A stretch of 64,000 nucleotides of DNA. Origin: Clostridium sp. MSJ-8 (GTDB lineage: Bacteria; Bacillota; Clostridia; Clostridiales; Clostridiaceae). A model generated the notes under the pieces. The model did not search any database and was not told where the DNA came from. It saw nothing but the letters and a program-made list of their open reading frames with translations. Location: NCBI RefSeq assembly GCF_018918325.1, contig NZ_JAHLQH010000053.1, positions 23,165 through 87,164 of the forward strand, in the 5' to 3' direction. The position numbers and the translations under genes were made by a program. This document shows, in pieces, positions 36,990 through 46,962 of the stretch (position 1 is its first letter; each line of letters begins with the position of its first letter).

Positions 36990-38132
36990 ATGAAAGATAG
37001 ATATTATTATGAAAAAGAGATAGAAAGATGTTATTTTGAATACATTGAAGAACAATTTATAAAGGTAAAAGAAGATATAGACTACACATCAATTAGAGAA
37101 TTAGTATCAACATTAAAAAAAGAAATAATAATAGATATGTGTAAGCAACTAGAAATAAAGGGATATTCAAAATTAACAAAAGACAAACTTATAGACTTTT
37201 TAGTTGATGGAATATGTAATAATAAAGAAAAAATACTAAAGAGATTATCATATAAGGAATTATTATTTTTAGATGATATTATCAAATATGAAAAAAATAA
37301 ATTTGAATTTGACTTGGAAAAATTATCTGTAATTGGCTCATTAGCATCGCTTGGAATAGTGTATAGGATAAAAGATAAAGATAATAAATATATTGTAGTG
37401 CCTAATGAATTAAAATCAGCTATAAAAAATATATTGCAAGATAAAGAATATATTGAATATATTAGAGAAGTATCTGAGGGTACTTATTATTTAGATGGTT
37501 TAATGGCTCATTATGGTGTTATATCTGGTAGTGATATATATAAAATATTAGATGAAGTAAAGCCTAAGGTATTAAAAGAAGGATATATGGAATTCTATTG
37601 TGATTATATATTTAGAAGTTATGAAGTTTTTACAGATGCAGGATATTTAATACATCCTTATGCATTTGCACCAGAAGATATTATAAGTGAGATTCATGTG
37701 AGAAAGAATATAAATTATGATTTTAATAATATTGATTATTTTGTATCTTTAGGAAAAGATTATTCGTTTGAATATAGAGAGAAAGTTACAGATGTATCTA
37801 GACTTCTTAAAGCTAAAAATGTAGATGACGATAGAATATGTAATATAATTAAGAAATTAGTTTATTATATTAAGAATGATATGGGTGCTATGTCATTAGT
37901 TGAGATGTTACAAAATAACAATATAGAGATAGGGGAATCGGAAGATGAACTAGTAAATGCTATTGCTGGTGTAATTAATAATACACCTATGTGGATATTA
38001 AAAGGATTAACTAGCATTGAATTGGATCGAATGAGAAAGACAACAATAGTTAAAGAAAAGACTCCAGGTAGAAATGAACCATGTCCATGTGGAAGTGGCA
38101 AGAAATATAAAAAATGTTGTGGTAAAAATTAA
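36990..38132 (+). CDS. SEC-C zinc-motif protein of unknown function
   Basis: A 380-residue cytoplasmic protein. The C-terminus is a complete SEC-C zinc finger ([18 protein letters not shown]), as at the end of SecA. Residues 25-75 resemble a Rho-N/SAP-like helical fold ([38 protein letters not shown]). The middle is helical without a known domain. The SEC-C finger binds zinc and can contact ribosomes or SecB; whether it does so here is unknown. The start is ATG 36990 behind AAGGAGA; TTG 36987 is directly before it. Confidence 0.78.
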   Translation: MKDRYYYEKEIERCYFEYIEEQFIKVKEDIDYTSIRELVSTLKKEIIIDMCKQLEIKGYSKLTKDKLIDFLVDGICNNKEKILKRLSYKELLFLDDIIKYEKNKFEFDLEKLSVIGSLASLGIVYRIKDKDNKYIVVPNELKSAIKNILQDKEYIEYIREVSEGTYYLDGLMAHYGVISGSDIYKILDEVKPKVLKEGYMEFYCDYIFRSYEVFTDAGYLIHPYAFAPEDIISEIHVRKNINYDFNNIDYFVSLGKDYSFEYREKVTDVSRLLKAKNVDDDRICNIIKKLVYYIKNDMGAMSLVEMLQNNNIEIGESEDELVNAIAGVINNTPMWILKGLTSIELDRMRKTTIVKEKTPGRNEPCPCGSGKKYKKCCGKN

Positions 38133-38159
38133 ATAGTATAAAAAAACATATAAAAAAGC

Positions 38160-38196
38160 AATCTATTCTTTTCTACAAGGATAGATTCTTTTTTTT
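38160..38196 (+). terminator. intrinsic terminator after the SEC-C gene
   Basis: AATCTAT-CTT pairs with AAG-ATAGATT (one mismatch), followed by eight T residues. Confidence 0.85.
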
Positions 38197-38291
38197 ACAT
38201 TTATACAATAAAATATTTAACGTGAATATCAAATTTCTCTAAAAATAGTCTATAAAATTAGAATTCAAAAAAAATAAACAAAATTAAGTCG

Positions 38292-38310
38292 AATGTGAAG
38301 GAAATGTGAA
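38292..38310 (+). promoter_or_regulatory. direct repeat AATGTGAA, possible regulator site
   Basis: AATGTGAA occurs at 38292-38299 and 38303-38310, 11 bases apart, so both copies face the same side of the helix. They lie in the 380-base AT-rich stretch ahead of the fibre operon, about 150 bases upstream of its putative promoter. The rest of that stretch shows no gene. Confidence 0.35.
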
Positions 38311-38460
38311 TTGAAAAAGAAGAGGAAATATATTTTTTTTTGAAAACATTTTTAGAAATAAACTTGTAAGAATGTTGGATAATTAAGGGATAGAACATAA
38401 TGAAGTTATAGAATGATTTAAAAAGAAAAAAGTTTACAGTAAGAAATTGTAAAGAAATTA

Positions 38461-38489
38461 TTGAAAAAATATGAATATGATGTTAATAT
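38461..38489 (+). promoter_or_regulatory. putative promoter of the surface-fibre operon
   Basis: TTGAAA (38461-38466) and TAATAT (38484-38489) with a 17-base spacer, about 90 bases before the first gene. Confidence 0.45.
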
Positions 38490-38577
38490 ATTTATATAAA
38501 ATAAATAAGGGAAAATATTCTATGAAATAATATATTTGGATTTATATAATAACTAATTTTTGAAAGGGGAATTTAGA

Positions 38578-41139
38578 ATGGGCAAGAAATCTGAAGGTAT
38601 AAAAAAAGAATGTAGCAGAGCCAAATTATATGTTGGTATATTTTTATCTGTTATGCTTATTGCTATGTTAGCTATAGAATTTATTCCAAGGGGTGTAGTT
38701 GCACATAGTGAAAGTACAATAGTTAAAGATGATAGTGGTAAAGAGATGTTTACTGTTCCGGCAACATTTTATGATTATAGAAGCGATAGTGAATTATATA
38801 GTAGTGATGGAAAGATAAATAATTGTGAGAATGATAAATTTGATCATTATGCATTTGAGGAGTTTAATGAATATATTGCTGATTATTATAAGAATAATAA
38901 TATGAGTGTTCCATTATATTTTGGGGATTTTTGCAATTATGATGAAGATAATAAAGGTGCCGACTTAACAAAAGGAGTACCAGGTTCAGCAACTTATGAT
39001 TTTAAGTGGGTAGCCAATAGAGCTAATAGAAATGATTATTCAGCAGCTGTTGCAGGATTAGTTGATAGTAACTTAACTAATGGAAATATATCTAAAGATG
39101 GCGTTGCATTACCATATTTTAATGAAGAATATTTAACATCAACTAAGGTAAATGGTCGTTCAATAGGTACTGCTGTAACATCAGTAATGCCATTTAGATT
39201 AACAGAAGATAATGGTGTTCAATATTATGAATTTAACAGTAATGGTGGGAAAGATAACATATGGTTTGATAATGGACAATTAAAATATTCAAGTAATGCT
39301 GATAAACATGGCGTATGGAATGCTATATATGCAATGACTGGACAAGGAAAGGCTCAAGGAGTAACAGATGGTATTGGTTTCTTCCCATTTAATAATAGAG
39401 AAGTAGAAGGAACTAATGATGATAGAAGTTTATTGAATTTTGGATTTGGGGTAAAGATGGATATAAACTTCAAAGTTCCTAGAGGTGGAGTTGTAAAAGA
39501 TAACAATGGCAATAGTCAAGATGTAGTATTTGATTTTGAAGGTGATGACGATGTTTGGGTATTCGTTGATGGTAAGCTTGTACTAGACCTTGGAGGTCAA
39601 CATAAAGGTAGTAAAGGTAGTATTAATTTCAATAGTAACAAACTATATAGTATTGCAAATTCTGTAATTACTAATGTAAATGATGACTTAAATCAAGGTG
39701 CTACTTATAATAAACAAGTTAGTTTATCAGATTTAGGATTAGATTTTACTGATCCTACTGAAGAACATAAAATAACAATGTATTATATGGAACGTGGTAT
39801 GATTGAGTCTAATATGAAGGTTAAATTTAACTTTATTAACACAGATACATTAGCATTAGAGAAGAATGTTGATACATCAAATGTTAATAGTGCATTAGTA
39901 AACGAAGTAAAAGATATAGCTTCAAATGATGACTTTGATTTTACTATAGAAAAGAAAGAAGGTAGTGAATTAAAGCCTGTTGCTAACAAAAATTATATTA
40001 TGAGTGGAAGTGAAAACTCTGATAATTTAATAACAGATGCTAATGGTAAGCTTACATTAAAGGATGGGCAACAAGCAGAATTTATAGCAGAGTTTAAGAA
40101 AAATGATATTTTAAGAATTTGTGAGGGGGACAATGATAAATATACAACTAATGCAGTTATATATAGTGGTGATAATGTAATAAAAACAATAGATGGTAAA
40201 GATACAGGAGAATTTACATTCTCAACAGATAATGCTAGGGATGTATTTAAGAAGATAATATATACAAACAAAATAAATACTGGATCAATAAATATTAATA
40301 AGAAACTTTCACAATATGCAGAAGATAATATTAATGGTTCAGGTGATGTGGTCTTCTCTTTCCAAGTTAAGCTTAAAAATATTTGGGGAAATAACAATGG
40401 AAGTGAGTATACAGCTTATCCAGTTAAATATACAGTGGGTGGAAAGACTAAGACTGCAAAAGATGGAATAGTAAAGATTAAAGCAGGTGAAACAGCAAGT
40501 ATTACAGGAATTCCAGTTGGTACAAGCTATACAATAGAAGAAATAAATATACCAGAAGGATATGAACTTGCAGAAAGTAATAATACTGAAGGAACTGTAA
40601 CAGCAGATAGTAGTAGTAAGAATGTAATGTTTTTAAATGGAACTACTAAATACAACCTAATATTACAGAAAACTATAGACAATAAATACTATAAATCAGA
40701 TGATAAATTTAGTAACAATGAAACATACGAAGATTTAACTAGTTGTAATCAAAGTTTCTTGTTTACTATTAACCAATATGATTTAAGCGGTAATTATGTA
40801 AAGACATTCTATGAAGTAATAAGCTTCGATAAGAATGATGGATTAACTAAACAAAGAGTTATAAGTGATTTACCAGCAGGATATTATGAAGTAATAGAAG
40901 ATACTTCATGGTCATGGAAGTATAAGTTTAAAAATGTAACTGTTACACCGAAAGCAGAACAAACTGAAGTTAAATATGATAGGAAAAATGCAAAAGTAAG
41001 TAAAGTTTATTTAGGATATAAGATAAAAACAACACCAGTAGTTGAATTTAAAAATGCATTGAAGTATACAAATAAAACACATGATGAGACACCTGAAGGA
41101 GATACAGATATAGAAACTAATACATTAAAAAACAATTAG
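38578..41139 (+). CDS. fibro-slime domain surface protein with SpaA-like repeats
   Basis: An 853-residue exported protein. A signal helix lies at about 12-33 (LYVGIFLSVMLIAMLAIEF). A fibro-slime/PA14-like domain (about 50-425) has the signature FDFEGDDDVWVFVDGKLVLD followed by LGGQHKG. Then come three Ig-like modules of SpaA/Cna-B type (about 425-830), with INKKLSQYAEDNINGSGDVVFSF, a PVGTSYTIEEINIPEGYEL loop and a final DLPAGYYEVIEDTSW. Such modules often form isopeptide bonds. No LPXTG motif or C-terminal helix is present, so it is not sortase-anchored by itself. The start is ATG 38578 behind GAAAGGGG. It is first in an operon with sipW, and presumably a fibre component or adhesin. Confidence 0.85.
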   Translation: MGKKSEGIKKECSRAKLYVGIFLSVMLIAMLAIEFIPRGVVAHSESTIVKDDSGKEMFTVPATFYDYRSDSELYSSDGKINNCENDKFDHYAFEEFNEYIADYYKNNNMSVPLYFGDFCNYDEDNKGADLTKGVPGSATYDFKWVANRANRNDYSAAVAGLVDSNLTNGNISKDGVALPYFNEEYLTSTKVNGRSIGTAVTSVMPFRLTEDNGVQYYEFNSNGGKDNIWFDNGQLKYSSNADKHGVWNAIYAMTGQGKAQGVTDGIGFFPFNNREVEGTNDDRSLLNFGFGVKMDINFKVPRGGVVKDNNGNSQDVVFDFEGDDDVWVFVDGKLVLDLGGQHKGSKGSINFNSNKLYSIANSVITNVNDDLNQGATYNKQVSLSDLGLDFTDPTEEHKITMYYMERGMIESNMKVKFNFINTDTLALEKNVDTSNVNSALVNEVKDIASNDDFDFTIEKKEGSELKPVANKNYIMSGSENSDNLITDANGKLTLKDGQQAEFIAEFKKNDILRICEGDNDKYTTNAVIYSGDNVIKTIDGKDTGEFTFSTDNARDVFKKIIYTNKINTGSININKKLSQYAEDNINGSGDVVFSFQVKLKNIWGNNNGSEYTAYPVKYTVGGKTKTAKDGIVKIKAGETASITGIPVGTSYTIEEINIPEGYELAESNNTEGTVTADSSSKNVMFLNGTTKYNLILQKTIDNKYYKSDDKFSNNETYEDLTSCNQSFLFTINQYDLSGNYVKTFYEVISFDKNDGLTKQRVISDLPAGYYEVIEDTSWSWKYKFKNVTVTPKAEQTEVKYDRKNAKVSKVYLGYKIKTTPVVEFKNALKYTNKTHDETPEGDTDIETNTLKNN

Positions 41140-41148
41140 GTGATTAAG

Positions 41149-41637
41149 ATGAAAGCAATTAATGTAATATCAAAAATCTTAAAATATATAGTAATAATAA
41201 TAGTAATAGCTATGATAACAACGTTAGTTATACCCAAGTTTATTGGATATACACCTTACACAGTTATAACTGGAAGTATGGAACCTAAGTATCATGTAGG
41301 CTGTGTAACTTATGTAAAGCCAGTGGCTTTTGACGAATTAAAAGATGGAGATGTTATTACCTTCACTACAGGATCACTTACAGTGACTCATAGAATAGTG
41401 AGCGTAGATAAAGAAAATCAAACTGTAATAACCAAAGGAGATGCCAATAACACAGAAGATGGTTCAATTTCTTATGGCAATATAAGAGGAAGAGCAACTA
41501 ATTTCTCAATACCATATTTGGGATATGCAATTGTATGGGTTAGTACAGTAAAAGGCAAAATTTTATTATTAGTTATATTAGCTGGTTTGTCTGCTGCAAG
41601 CGCTATATTAAAGTCTCTTGCAAGTGAACAAAAGTAA
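41149..41637 (+). CDS. sipW: SipW-type (ER-type) signal peptidase I
   Basis: A 162-residue membrane protease with N- and C-terminal helices. Ser43 lies in VITGSMEPKY, and His81 in LTVTHRIVSV replaces the Lys of ordinary bacterial signal peptidases, which defines the SipW/archaeal type; GDANNTEDG is the third conserved box. In Bacillus SipW processes TasA and TapA; here its substrates should be the four proteins encoded next, which carry the matching signal peptides. The start is ATG 41149 using AGGTGATT that overlaps the end of the previous gene. Confidence 0.93.
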   Translation: MKAINVISKILKYIVIIIVIAMITTLVIPKFIGYTPYTVITGSMEPKYHVGCVTYVKPVAFDELKDGDVITFTTGSLTVTHRIVSVDKENQTVITKGDANNTEDGSISYGNIRGRATNFSIPYLGYAIVWVSTVKGKILLLVILAGLSAASAILKSLASEQK

Positions 41638-41669
41638 GCTCATATATAAATATGAAAAGAGGTGATTTG

Positions 41670-42242
41670 ATGATTAAAAAGCACAAGATAGCAATAAGTG
41701 TTGTAGGAATACTTATTATATCAGCAGCAGTGTTTGGATGTGTAAAAAACAACACGTTTGCATTCTTATCTCAGAACACTGAACAAAGACAAAATGATTT
41801 TTCACCAAAGAAATATACTGATGTTGAGATAGAAGAACCTAATGGAAATTCTTACATCATTGGTGTTGATGGAAAACTAGATCAAGAAAAAAAGGTAACA
41901 TTTAATAATCCGGATAAAAGCAATAAAAATGAATATATAAGAGCTAAAGTGGTAGCCATTATAAGAAATGAAGATGGAAGTAATGCAGGAGAATGTCCAG
42001 ACTTAAGCATACAATATTCATTAGATTACAATTGGGTTGAGAAGAATGGATATTATTATTACACTGATGTAGTTATACCTGGAAAGGGTACATCAGAGTT
42101 ATTTTATGATATATCAGTTAAACAGAGTACTTTAGATACTCTAAAACCAGGACAATATATTGAAGTAAATGTTATAGCAGATTCAATTGAATCAACTAAA
42201 GTGATGGAAGCATGGGGACTTGATCCTAGTAAATTAAGTTAA
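41670..42242 (+). CDS. SipW-dependent TasA/BsaA-like protein 1
   Basis: A 190-residue exported protein. The signal segment is a helix at about 5-24, then NNTFAFLSQNT, the A-x-L-(S/T) motif of SipW substrates. The mature part is a beta-sandwich type like TasA/camelysin (VEIEEPNG start, YIRAKVVAIIRNED, PGKGTSELFYDISV). It is shorter than the next two. A Cys in VFGCVKN just before the cleavage region looks like a weak lipobox, but there is no clear lipoprotein context. The start is ATG 41670 behind AAAGAGGTGA. Perhaps a minor or capping subunit. Confidence 0.78.
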   Translation: MIKKHKIAISVVGILIISAAVFGCVKNNTFAFLSQNTEQRQNDFSPKKYTDVEIEEPNGNSYIIGVDGKLDQEKKVTFNNPDKSNKNEYIRAKVVAIIRNEDGSNAGECPDLSIQYSLDYNWVEKNGYYYYTDVVIPGKGTSELFYDISVKQSTLDTLKPGQYIEVNVIADSIESTKVMEAWGLDPSKLS

Positions 42243-42314
42243 AATTTTAAATTAAAAATATATTATTAACAGATTATTAAATTAAGTAAAGTTATTTTTA
42301 GGAGGTAATTATAC

Positions 42315-43076
42315 ATGAAAAAGGCAAAGAAAAAGATAGCAATGATAATAGCTACAATAGCAGTAGTAGCAGTAAGTTTTGGAGCAACTTATGCATTCTT
42401 AACAGATCAAACTAAAGAGGTACAAAATGAATTTACTCCAAATGATAATATTAAGGTTGAAATAGAAGAACCAAACTGGGATGGCGATGAAGATGGTGAT
42501 GGACATTATGGTAAGAAAGATGCAGAAAACTATACAGCTGCACAATTAATTGAAAAAGACCCTTACCTTGTAAATGCATCAACTGCAGCTAATCATACAG
42601 ACGAATATGTAGCAATGGAATTACATTATGAAATAAAAGGTACTGATGGAAGTATGCATGAAGTAACATATGCAGAATTCAATAAGTTAGCAACAGTTTA
42701 CTATAAAGGTACAGAAGGATTTAATAGTGATTGGAAAGCATTAGCTGATTATGAAAATGGAGAAAATGATAGATTCTATTACGGAGATTTAACTGTATTA
42801 GAAAAAGATGCTAAGACTTCTCCAATATTTGATGAAGTAAAGATTAATCCAGCATTAACATTAAATCAATACGATGCAGAAGGTAACGTTGTTTTAGATG
42901 AATCAGGAAATCCTGTAGAAGCTAAATTAACTTTAACAGATATAAATGGAAACTCATTTACAACTAAAGGAATGCCTGAATTCCAAATCAAAGTTAAAGG
43001 TTTTGCAGTACAAGCTGATAATATAGAAATATCAGAAGCTAAAACTGAATTATTAAACTTAATGAAAGCAAACTAG
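42315..43076 (+). CDS. SipW-dependent TasA/BsaA-like fibre protein 2
   Basis: A 253-residue protein with a lysine-rich N-terminus, a hydrophobic helix, and SFGATYAFLTDQTKEVQNEF, the typical SipW cleavage context. The mature chain begins IKVEIEEPNWDGDEDGDGHY. Conserved TasA-like pieces are DEYVAMELHYEI and a closing EFQIKVKGFAVQADNI. The AGGAGGT site is strong and codon use is regular, so high expression is likely; it is the best candidate for the major fibre subunit. Assignment to the TasA/camelysin superfamily is by motif and gene context. Confidence 0.85.
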   Translation: MKKAKKKIAMIIATIAVVAVSFGATYAFLTDQTKEVQNEFTPNDNIKVEIEEPNWDGDEDGDGHYGKKDAENYTAAQLIEKDPYLVNASTAANHTDEYVAMELHYEIKGTDGSMHEVTYAEFNKLATVYYKGTEGFNSDWKALADYENGENDRFYYGDLTVLEKDAKTSPIFDEVKINPALTLNQYDAEGNVVLDESGNPVEAKLTLTDINGNSFTTKGMPEFQIKVKGFAVQADNIEISEAKTELLNLMKAN

Positions 43077-43108
43077 ATTAGAGAGTTATTGAAGTAGGAG
43101 GAAAAGTT

Positions 43109-43801
43109 ATGATAAATAAAGATAGTAAATTAAAGAAGATATTAAAAGGAACAGCTGCATTAGCTGTAGTTGCAGGAATAACTATAGGAGCTACTTATGC
43201 TTTCTTAAGTGATAAGACAGAAGAGAAAGTAAATACATTTAAAGCATCATCAGATATAGAATTAGAATTAACAGAACCTAATTGGGATCAAACAGGAGAA
43301 GCTAGTCACTTTGCGCCAGGTTCAGAAATTCCTAAGGACCCAACAGTTACTGTTCCAGAATCAAGTTCACAAGATGAATATGTTGCAGCAACAGTTAAAT
43401 ATTATGTTGATTTAAATGGTGATAAGAAATATACAGCTAATGAAGAAATAAGCTATGATGAATTCACATCAACTTATGCAACAATATCAGGATATAACAC
43501 AACAGATTGGACTCCAAATGCAGATAAATCAATTTATTATTTTGGTACTTCTGCAACAGATCCACAAGGATTAAATGTATTTAAGAAGGGAAATGACTCT
43601 GTAATATTTGAAAAAGTAACAGTTAATAAGAATATTCCAACTTATACTGAAGATACAACAGCATATAAAAAGGGAACTCCAATTGCATTTAGAATAGATG
43701 TTAAAGCATATGGTGTACAAGATAGTTTAACAAAGGATCAAGGATATCAAGCATTAAACTTAATGATAGAAGGAAAAGATCCAAACTCAGTTATAAAATA
43801 A
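43109..43801 (+). CDS. SipW-dependent TasA/BsaA-like fibre protein 3
   Basis: A 230-residue paralogue of the preceding protein: signal GITIGATYAFLSDKTEEKVN, mature start DIELELTEPNWDQTG, then DEYVAATVKYYVD and FRIDVKAYGVQDSL near the end. The two share the framework but differ in the middle. It begins 32 bases after its neighbour with TAGGAGGAAA upstream. Being a diverged copy beside the likely major subunit, it may be a second fibre subunit or an assembly partner. Confidence 0.85.
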   Translation: MINKDSKLKKILKGTAALAVVAGITIGATYAFLSDKTEEKVNTFKASSDIELELTEPNWDQTGEASHFAPGSEIPKDPTVTVPESSSQDEYVAATVKYYVDLNGDKKYTANEEISYDEFTSTYATISGYNTTDWTPNADKSIYYFGTSATDPQGLNVFKKGNDSVIFEKVTVNKNIPTYTEDTTAYKKGTPIAFRIDVKAYGVQDSLTKDQGYQALNLMIEGKDPNSVIK

Positions 43802-43855
43802 TATGAATTCCTTAAAGATAAATGATTAACTATTGCAGGAAGTGGGGTGAGTTAA

Positions 43856-45187
43856 GTGAGTTTAAAAAAGAAGATATGTGTGGCAATATTATCAATATGT
43901 CTAGTGGGAATGATAACAATTGGAACTACTTATGCAATATTTTTTGCAAAGATTTCAACTACTAATGTTATAACAATAGGTAATATAGATATTGAGCTTA
44001 TAGATATTTATACAAGACCTGATAGTGTAGCACCTGGAGAAACAGTTTCTAAGATTGTATCCGCTAAGAATGTGGGTGACAATGATGCTTATGTAAGAAT
44101 AAAATTAAAAAAGACATGGACAAAGGATAATAAAGTTTTAGAAGACTTAAGCACTGATGATATACAAATTAATTTTCCTAATCCTCAAGATTGGATAGAT
44201 GGAGGAGATGGTTATTATTATTACCAGAAGCCATTGGCACCTGGGGAAACAGCTCCAGACTTATTAGATTCATTTAAGCTATCTCTTAATTATACAGATA
44301 AGGGAATAGAAGATCTTGAAGGTAATATAATTGTTAGTGCAGAAGCTATTCAATCTAAGAATTTTACTCCTACTGTTAATGATAATGGAATGATAACAGG
44401 ATGGGGAGATGTAGTTATATCAGAAAAGAAGAATGGTGATGCTGAAAAACAAGTATCATCTGATGAAGAAAGTAATGTATCATTCTTGAATGAAGCTGAT
44501 AAGTTCATTACACTTCCAGGAGAAGATTTATTCTTAAACTTTAAAGGATTAATGCCAGGAGACGACGCAGAACAAAAAATTAAGGTATCTAATAAGGATA
44601 AAGAGGATATATATTTATATATGTATGCTGATCAAACTTCATTAGAGAAATTCAATTCAGAATCAGATAAAGATATATCTGATCAATTGATTAACGCATG
44701 TACAATAACAGTTACAGCAAATCATAAAGATGGAACATCAGAAGTTATATATGAAGGACCAGTTAAGGGACAAAGTACAGAGTACGATATGACTGTAGAA
44801 GATTCAATTTTCTTAGGTAAATATAAACAAGATGAAGAAGATACATTAGATATTAAATTACATGTTCCAGAAGAGTGGGATGTTGGAAATGTTGAAGGAA
44901 AGATAGATTGGATATTTGATTGTGTAAAACTTGATGATTCAGAAGTACCAGATATACCAAAGACAGATGATCCTAAGGAACCAAATAAACCAAATGATTC
45001 TAATACACCACCAAGTAATTCAGAGGATACATCTAAGACATTACAGTTATTTGATGCAGCTGTTAAACAGTTGAAGACAGGAGATACTTCTGCTAAGGTA
45101 TTTACAACATTTGCAATAATAGCAATATTATCTGCAGGAGCAATAGTAGTTATATCAATAAAGGAAAGAAAACAAAAAAATCAATAA
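43856..45187 (+). CDS. SipW-dependent TasA-like protein 4 with C-terminal membrane anchor
   Basis: A 443-residue protein. The signal is ITIGTTYAIFFAKISTTNVI. The first beta domain (30-160) has the TasA-like DAYVRIKLKKTW, and a second repeats the design at about 225-370. A Pro/Asn-rich spacer (PNKPNDSNTPPSNSED) follows. The tail has LKTGD at 406-410, then a hydrophobic helix (VFTTFAIIAILSAGAIVVIS) and a basic end (KERKQKNQ), the shape of a cell-wall sorting signal lacking the Pro of LPXTG. It could tether the fibre to the cell. GTG start with GTGGGGTGAG. Confidence 0.82.
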   Translation: MSLKKKICVAILSICLVGMITIGTTYAIFFAKISTTNVITIGNIDIELIDIYTRPDSVAPGETVSKIVSAKNVGDNDAYVRIKLKKTWTKDNKVLEDLSTDDIQINFPNPQDWIDGGDGYYYYQKPLAPGETAPDLLDSFKLSLNYTDKGIEDLEGNIIVSAEAIQSKNFTPTVNDNGMITGWGDVVISEKKNGDAEKQVSSDEESNVSFLNEADKFITLPGEDLFLNFKGLMPGDDAEQKIKVSNKDKEDIYLYMYADQTSLEKFNSESDKDISDQLINACTITVTANHKDGTSEVIYEGPVKGQSTEYDMTVEDSIFLGKYKQDEEDTLDIKLHVPEEWDVGNVEGKIDWIFDCVKLDDSEVPDIPKTDDPKEPNKPNDSNTPPSNSEDTSKTLQLFDAAVKQLKTGDTSAKVFTTFAIIAILSAGAIVVISIKERKQKNQ

Positions 45188-45194
45188 AATTACT

Positions 45195-45229
45195 AAAAAA
45201 ACAATGTAGTTAAGCTACATTGTTTTTTT
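45195..45229. terminator. bidirectional terminator between the fibre operon and ilvB
   Basis: A7CAATGTAG (45195-45209) pairs with CTACATTGT7 (45215-45229) around a five-base loop. It serves both converging transcripts. Confidence 0.92.
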
Positions 45230-45267
45230 AGTTAAATAAAATATATTTATTACTACATTAACAAAGG

Positions 45268-46923
45268 TTAATTTTTATTAATACCTATCATATCTAAATT
45301 AGAAGCACCTGGAGATACCATAGGATATACATTATCGTTAGAATCAACAGGTATAGTTATTACGCATGGTCCTGGTGTTTTTAATATTTCTTCAAGATTT
45401 GTATTTGCATCTAATTTATATCCTTGTATTCCAAACCCTTTTGCTATTTGTGTAAAGTCAGGGTTAGTAATAAAACTAGATGCTATAAAGTGGCTATTAT
45501 AGAATAATTCTTGTTGTTGTTTTACTAGTCCAAGTCTCTCATTAACAAATATAAAAAGTTTGATATTAAGATTATAGTCTGCGCAAGTTGCAAGTTCTTG
45601 AATATTCATAAGTATAGATCCATCACCACTAAAGCAAAGAATGGTTTTATTAGGATTAACTAATGCGGCACCTATTGCTGCAGGAAGTCCAAATCCCATA
45701 GTTCCAAGTCCGCCAGAAGTAAGAAGAGTTCTAGGTTTATTAATAGGATAATGTTGAGCAACCCACATTTGATGTTGACCAACATCTGTTGTTATTATTG
45801 AATCTTTAGGAACTATAGAAGAAACTTTTTTTATTACATTAACTGCATGTAATGGATCATTGAATTTTTGATATGAATATTTTGATTTCATATTTTCAAT
45901 ATAATCAATCCAATCATTTCTATCAACATATTCAACATATGGCATAGCCTCTTCTAGAAAATATTTTACAGAAGTAGATAATTCCATATTTGAATTTCTC
46001 AATTTATTTATTTCTGAAGGATCTATATCAACATGGATAATTGTTGCATCAGGACAGAATGATTGAATATTTCCAGTAGCTCTATCATCAAATCTTACAC
46101 CTAATGCTAATATTAAATCTGCTTCATTCATTATATAATTTGTATATGGTGCACCATGCATTCCTAACATTCCTAAATTTAACTTGTAGTCCGAAGGAAC
46201 AGCTCCTAATCCCATAAGAGTAAGGGCAACAGGAATATTACTTTTTTCTGAGAATTCTTTTAATTGTGATGCAGCATTTCCAAGTATTATGCCTCCACCT
46301 GCATATATAACAGGTTTACTAGAATTATTTAAAAGTTTACATATATTTTTTATATCAGATATATCTATAGATTCAATTTTTGATTCTTCTGAAGAAACAT
46401 CAGGCAAAGAATCTACATCAATAATTTCAGTTTGTATATTCTTCGGTATATCTATAAGAACAGGGCCTGGTCTGCCACTTGCAGCAATTCGAAAAGCTTC
46501 TGGAATAACAGTGAATAATTCATGTACATCTCTAATTAGATAATTATGTTTACATATTGGTAGTGAAAGACCAAATGTATCTACTTCTTGGAATGCATCT
46601 GTTCCTATTGCAGAAAGAGGAACTTGACCTGTTATTGCTACTAATGGAATAGAATCTAATTTGGCATCAGCTATTCCAGTAAGTAAATTAGTTACTCCAG
46701 GGCCTGAAGTTGCAAAACATACACCTACACTATTAGTAGAACGAGATATTCCTTGTGCAATAAAAGCTGCTCCTTGTTCATGCCTAGCTAGAATATGCTT
46801 TATATTACTTTTGGATAGTGCATCATATATTGGCAAATTAAATCCTCCAGGAATTCCAGCAATGTATTTCACATTTTCTGCTTCTAAAAGTTTAATAACT
46901 ATTTCAGCACCTGATAATTTCAT
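45268..46923 (-). CDS. ilvB: acetolactate synthase large subunit
   Basis: A 551-residue thiamine-diphosphate enzyme condensing pyruvate (or pyruvate and 2-oxobutyrate) in branched-chain amino-acid synthesis. The catalytic Glu is in LARHEQGAAFIAQG. GVRFDDRATG and GQVPLSAIGTDAFQE mark the FAD-containing biosynthetic type rather than the catabolic AlsS. The ThDP motif is GDGSILMNIQELATCADYNL. AGGGAGG precedes the ATG. No ilvN regulatory subunit or other ilv genes flank it. A leader hairpin with a T-run lies upstream. Confidence 0.93.
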   Translation of the reverse strand: MKLSGAEIVIKLLEAENVKYIAGIPGGFNLPIYDALSKSNIKHILARHEQGAAFIAQGISRSTNSVGVCFATSGPGVTNLLTGIADAKLDSIPLVAITGQVPLSAIGTDAFQEVDTFGLSLPICKHNYLIRDVHELFTVIPEAFRIAASGRPGPVLIDIPKNIQTEIIDVDSLPDVSSEESKIESIDISDIKNICKLLNNSSKPVIYAGGGIILGNAASQLKEFSEKSNIPVALTLMGLGAVPSDYKLNLGMLGMHGAPYTNYIMNEADLILALGVRFDDRATGNIQSFCPDATIIHVDIDPSEINKLRNSNMELSTSVKYFLEEAMPYVEYVDRNDWIDYIENMKSKYSYQKFNDPLHAVNVIKKVSSIVPKDSIITTDVGQHQMWVAQHYPINKPRTLLTSGGLGTMGFGLPAAIGAALVNPNKTILCFSGDGSILMNIQELATCADYNLNIKLFIFVNERLGLVKQQQELFYNSHFIASSFITNPDFTQIAKGFGIQGYKLDANTNLEEILKTPGPCVITIPVDSNDNVYPMVSPGASNLDMIGINKN

Positions 46924-46962
46924 AATAAAACCTCCCTAAAAACAATACAAAATTGTGATTAG

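Noticed and set aside
38578..41139. Sortase anchoring of the fibro-slime protein
   Set aside because: The C-terminus ends in a polar stretch without LPXTG, hydrophobic helix or basic tail.
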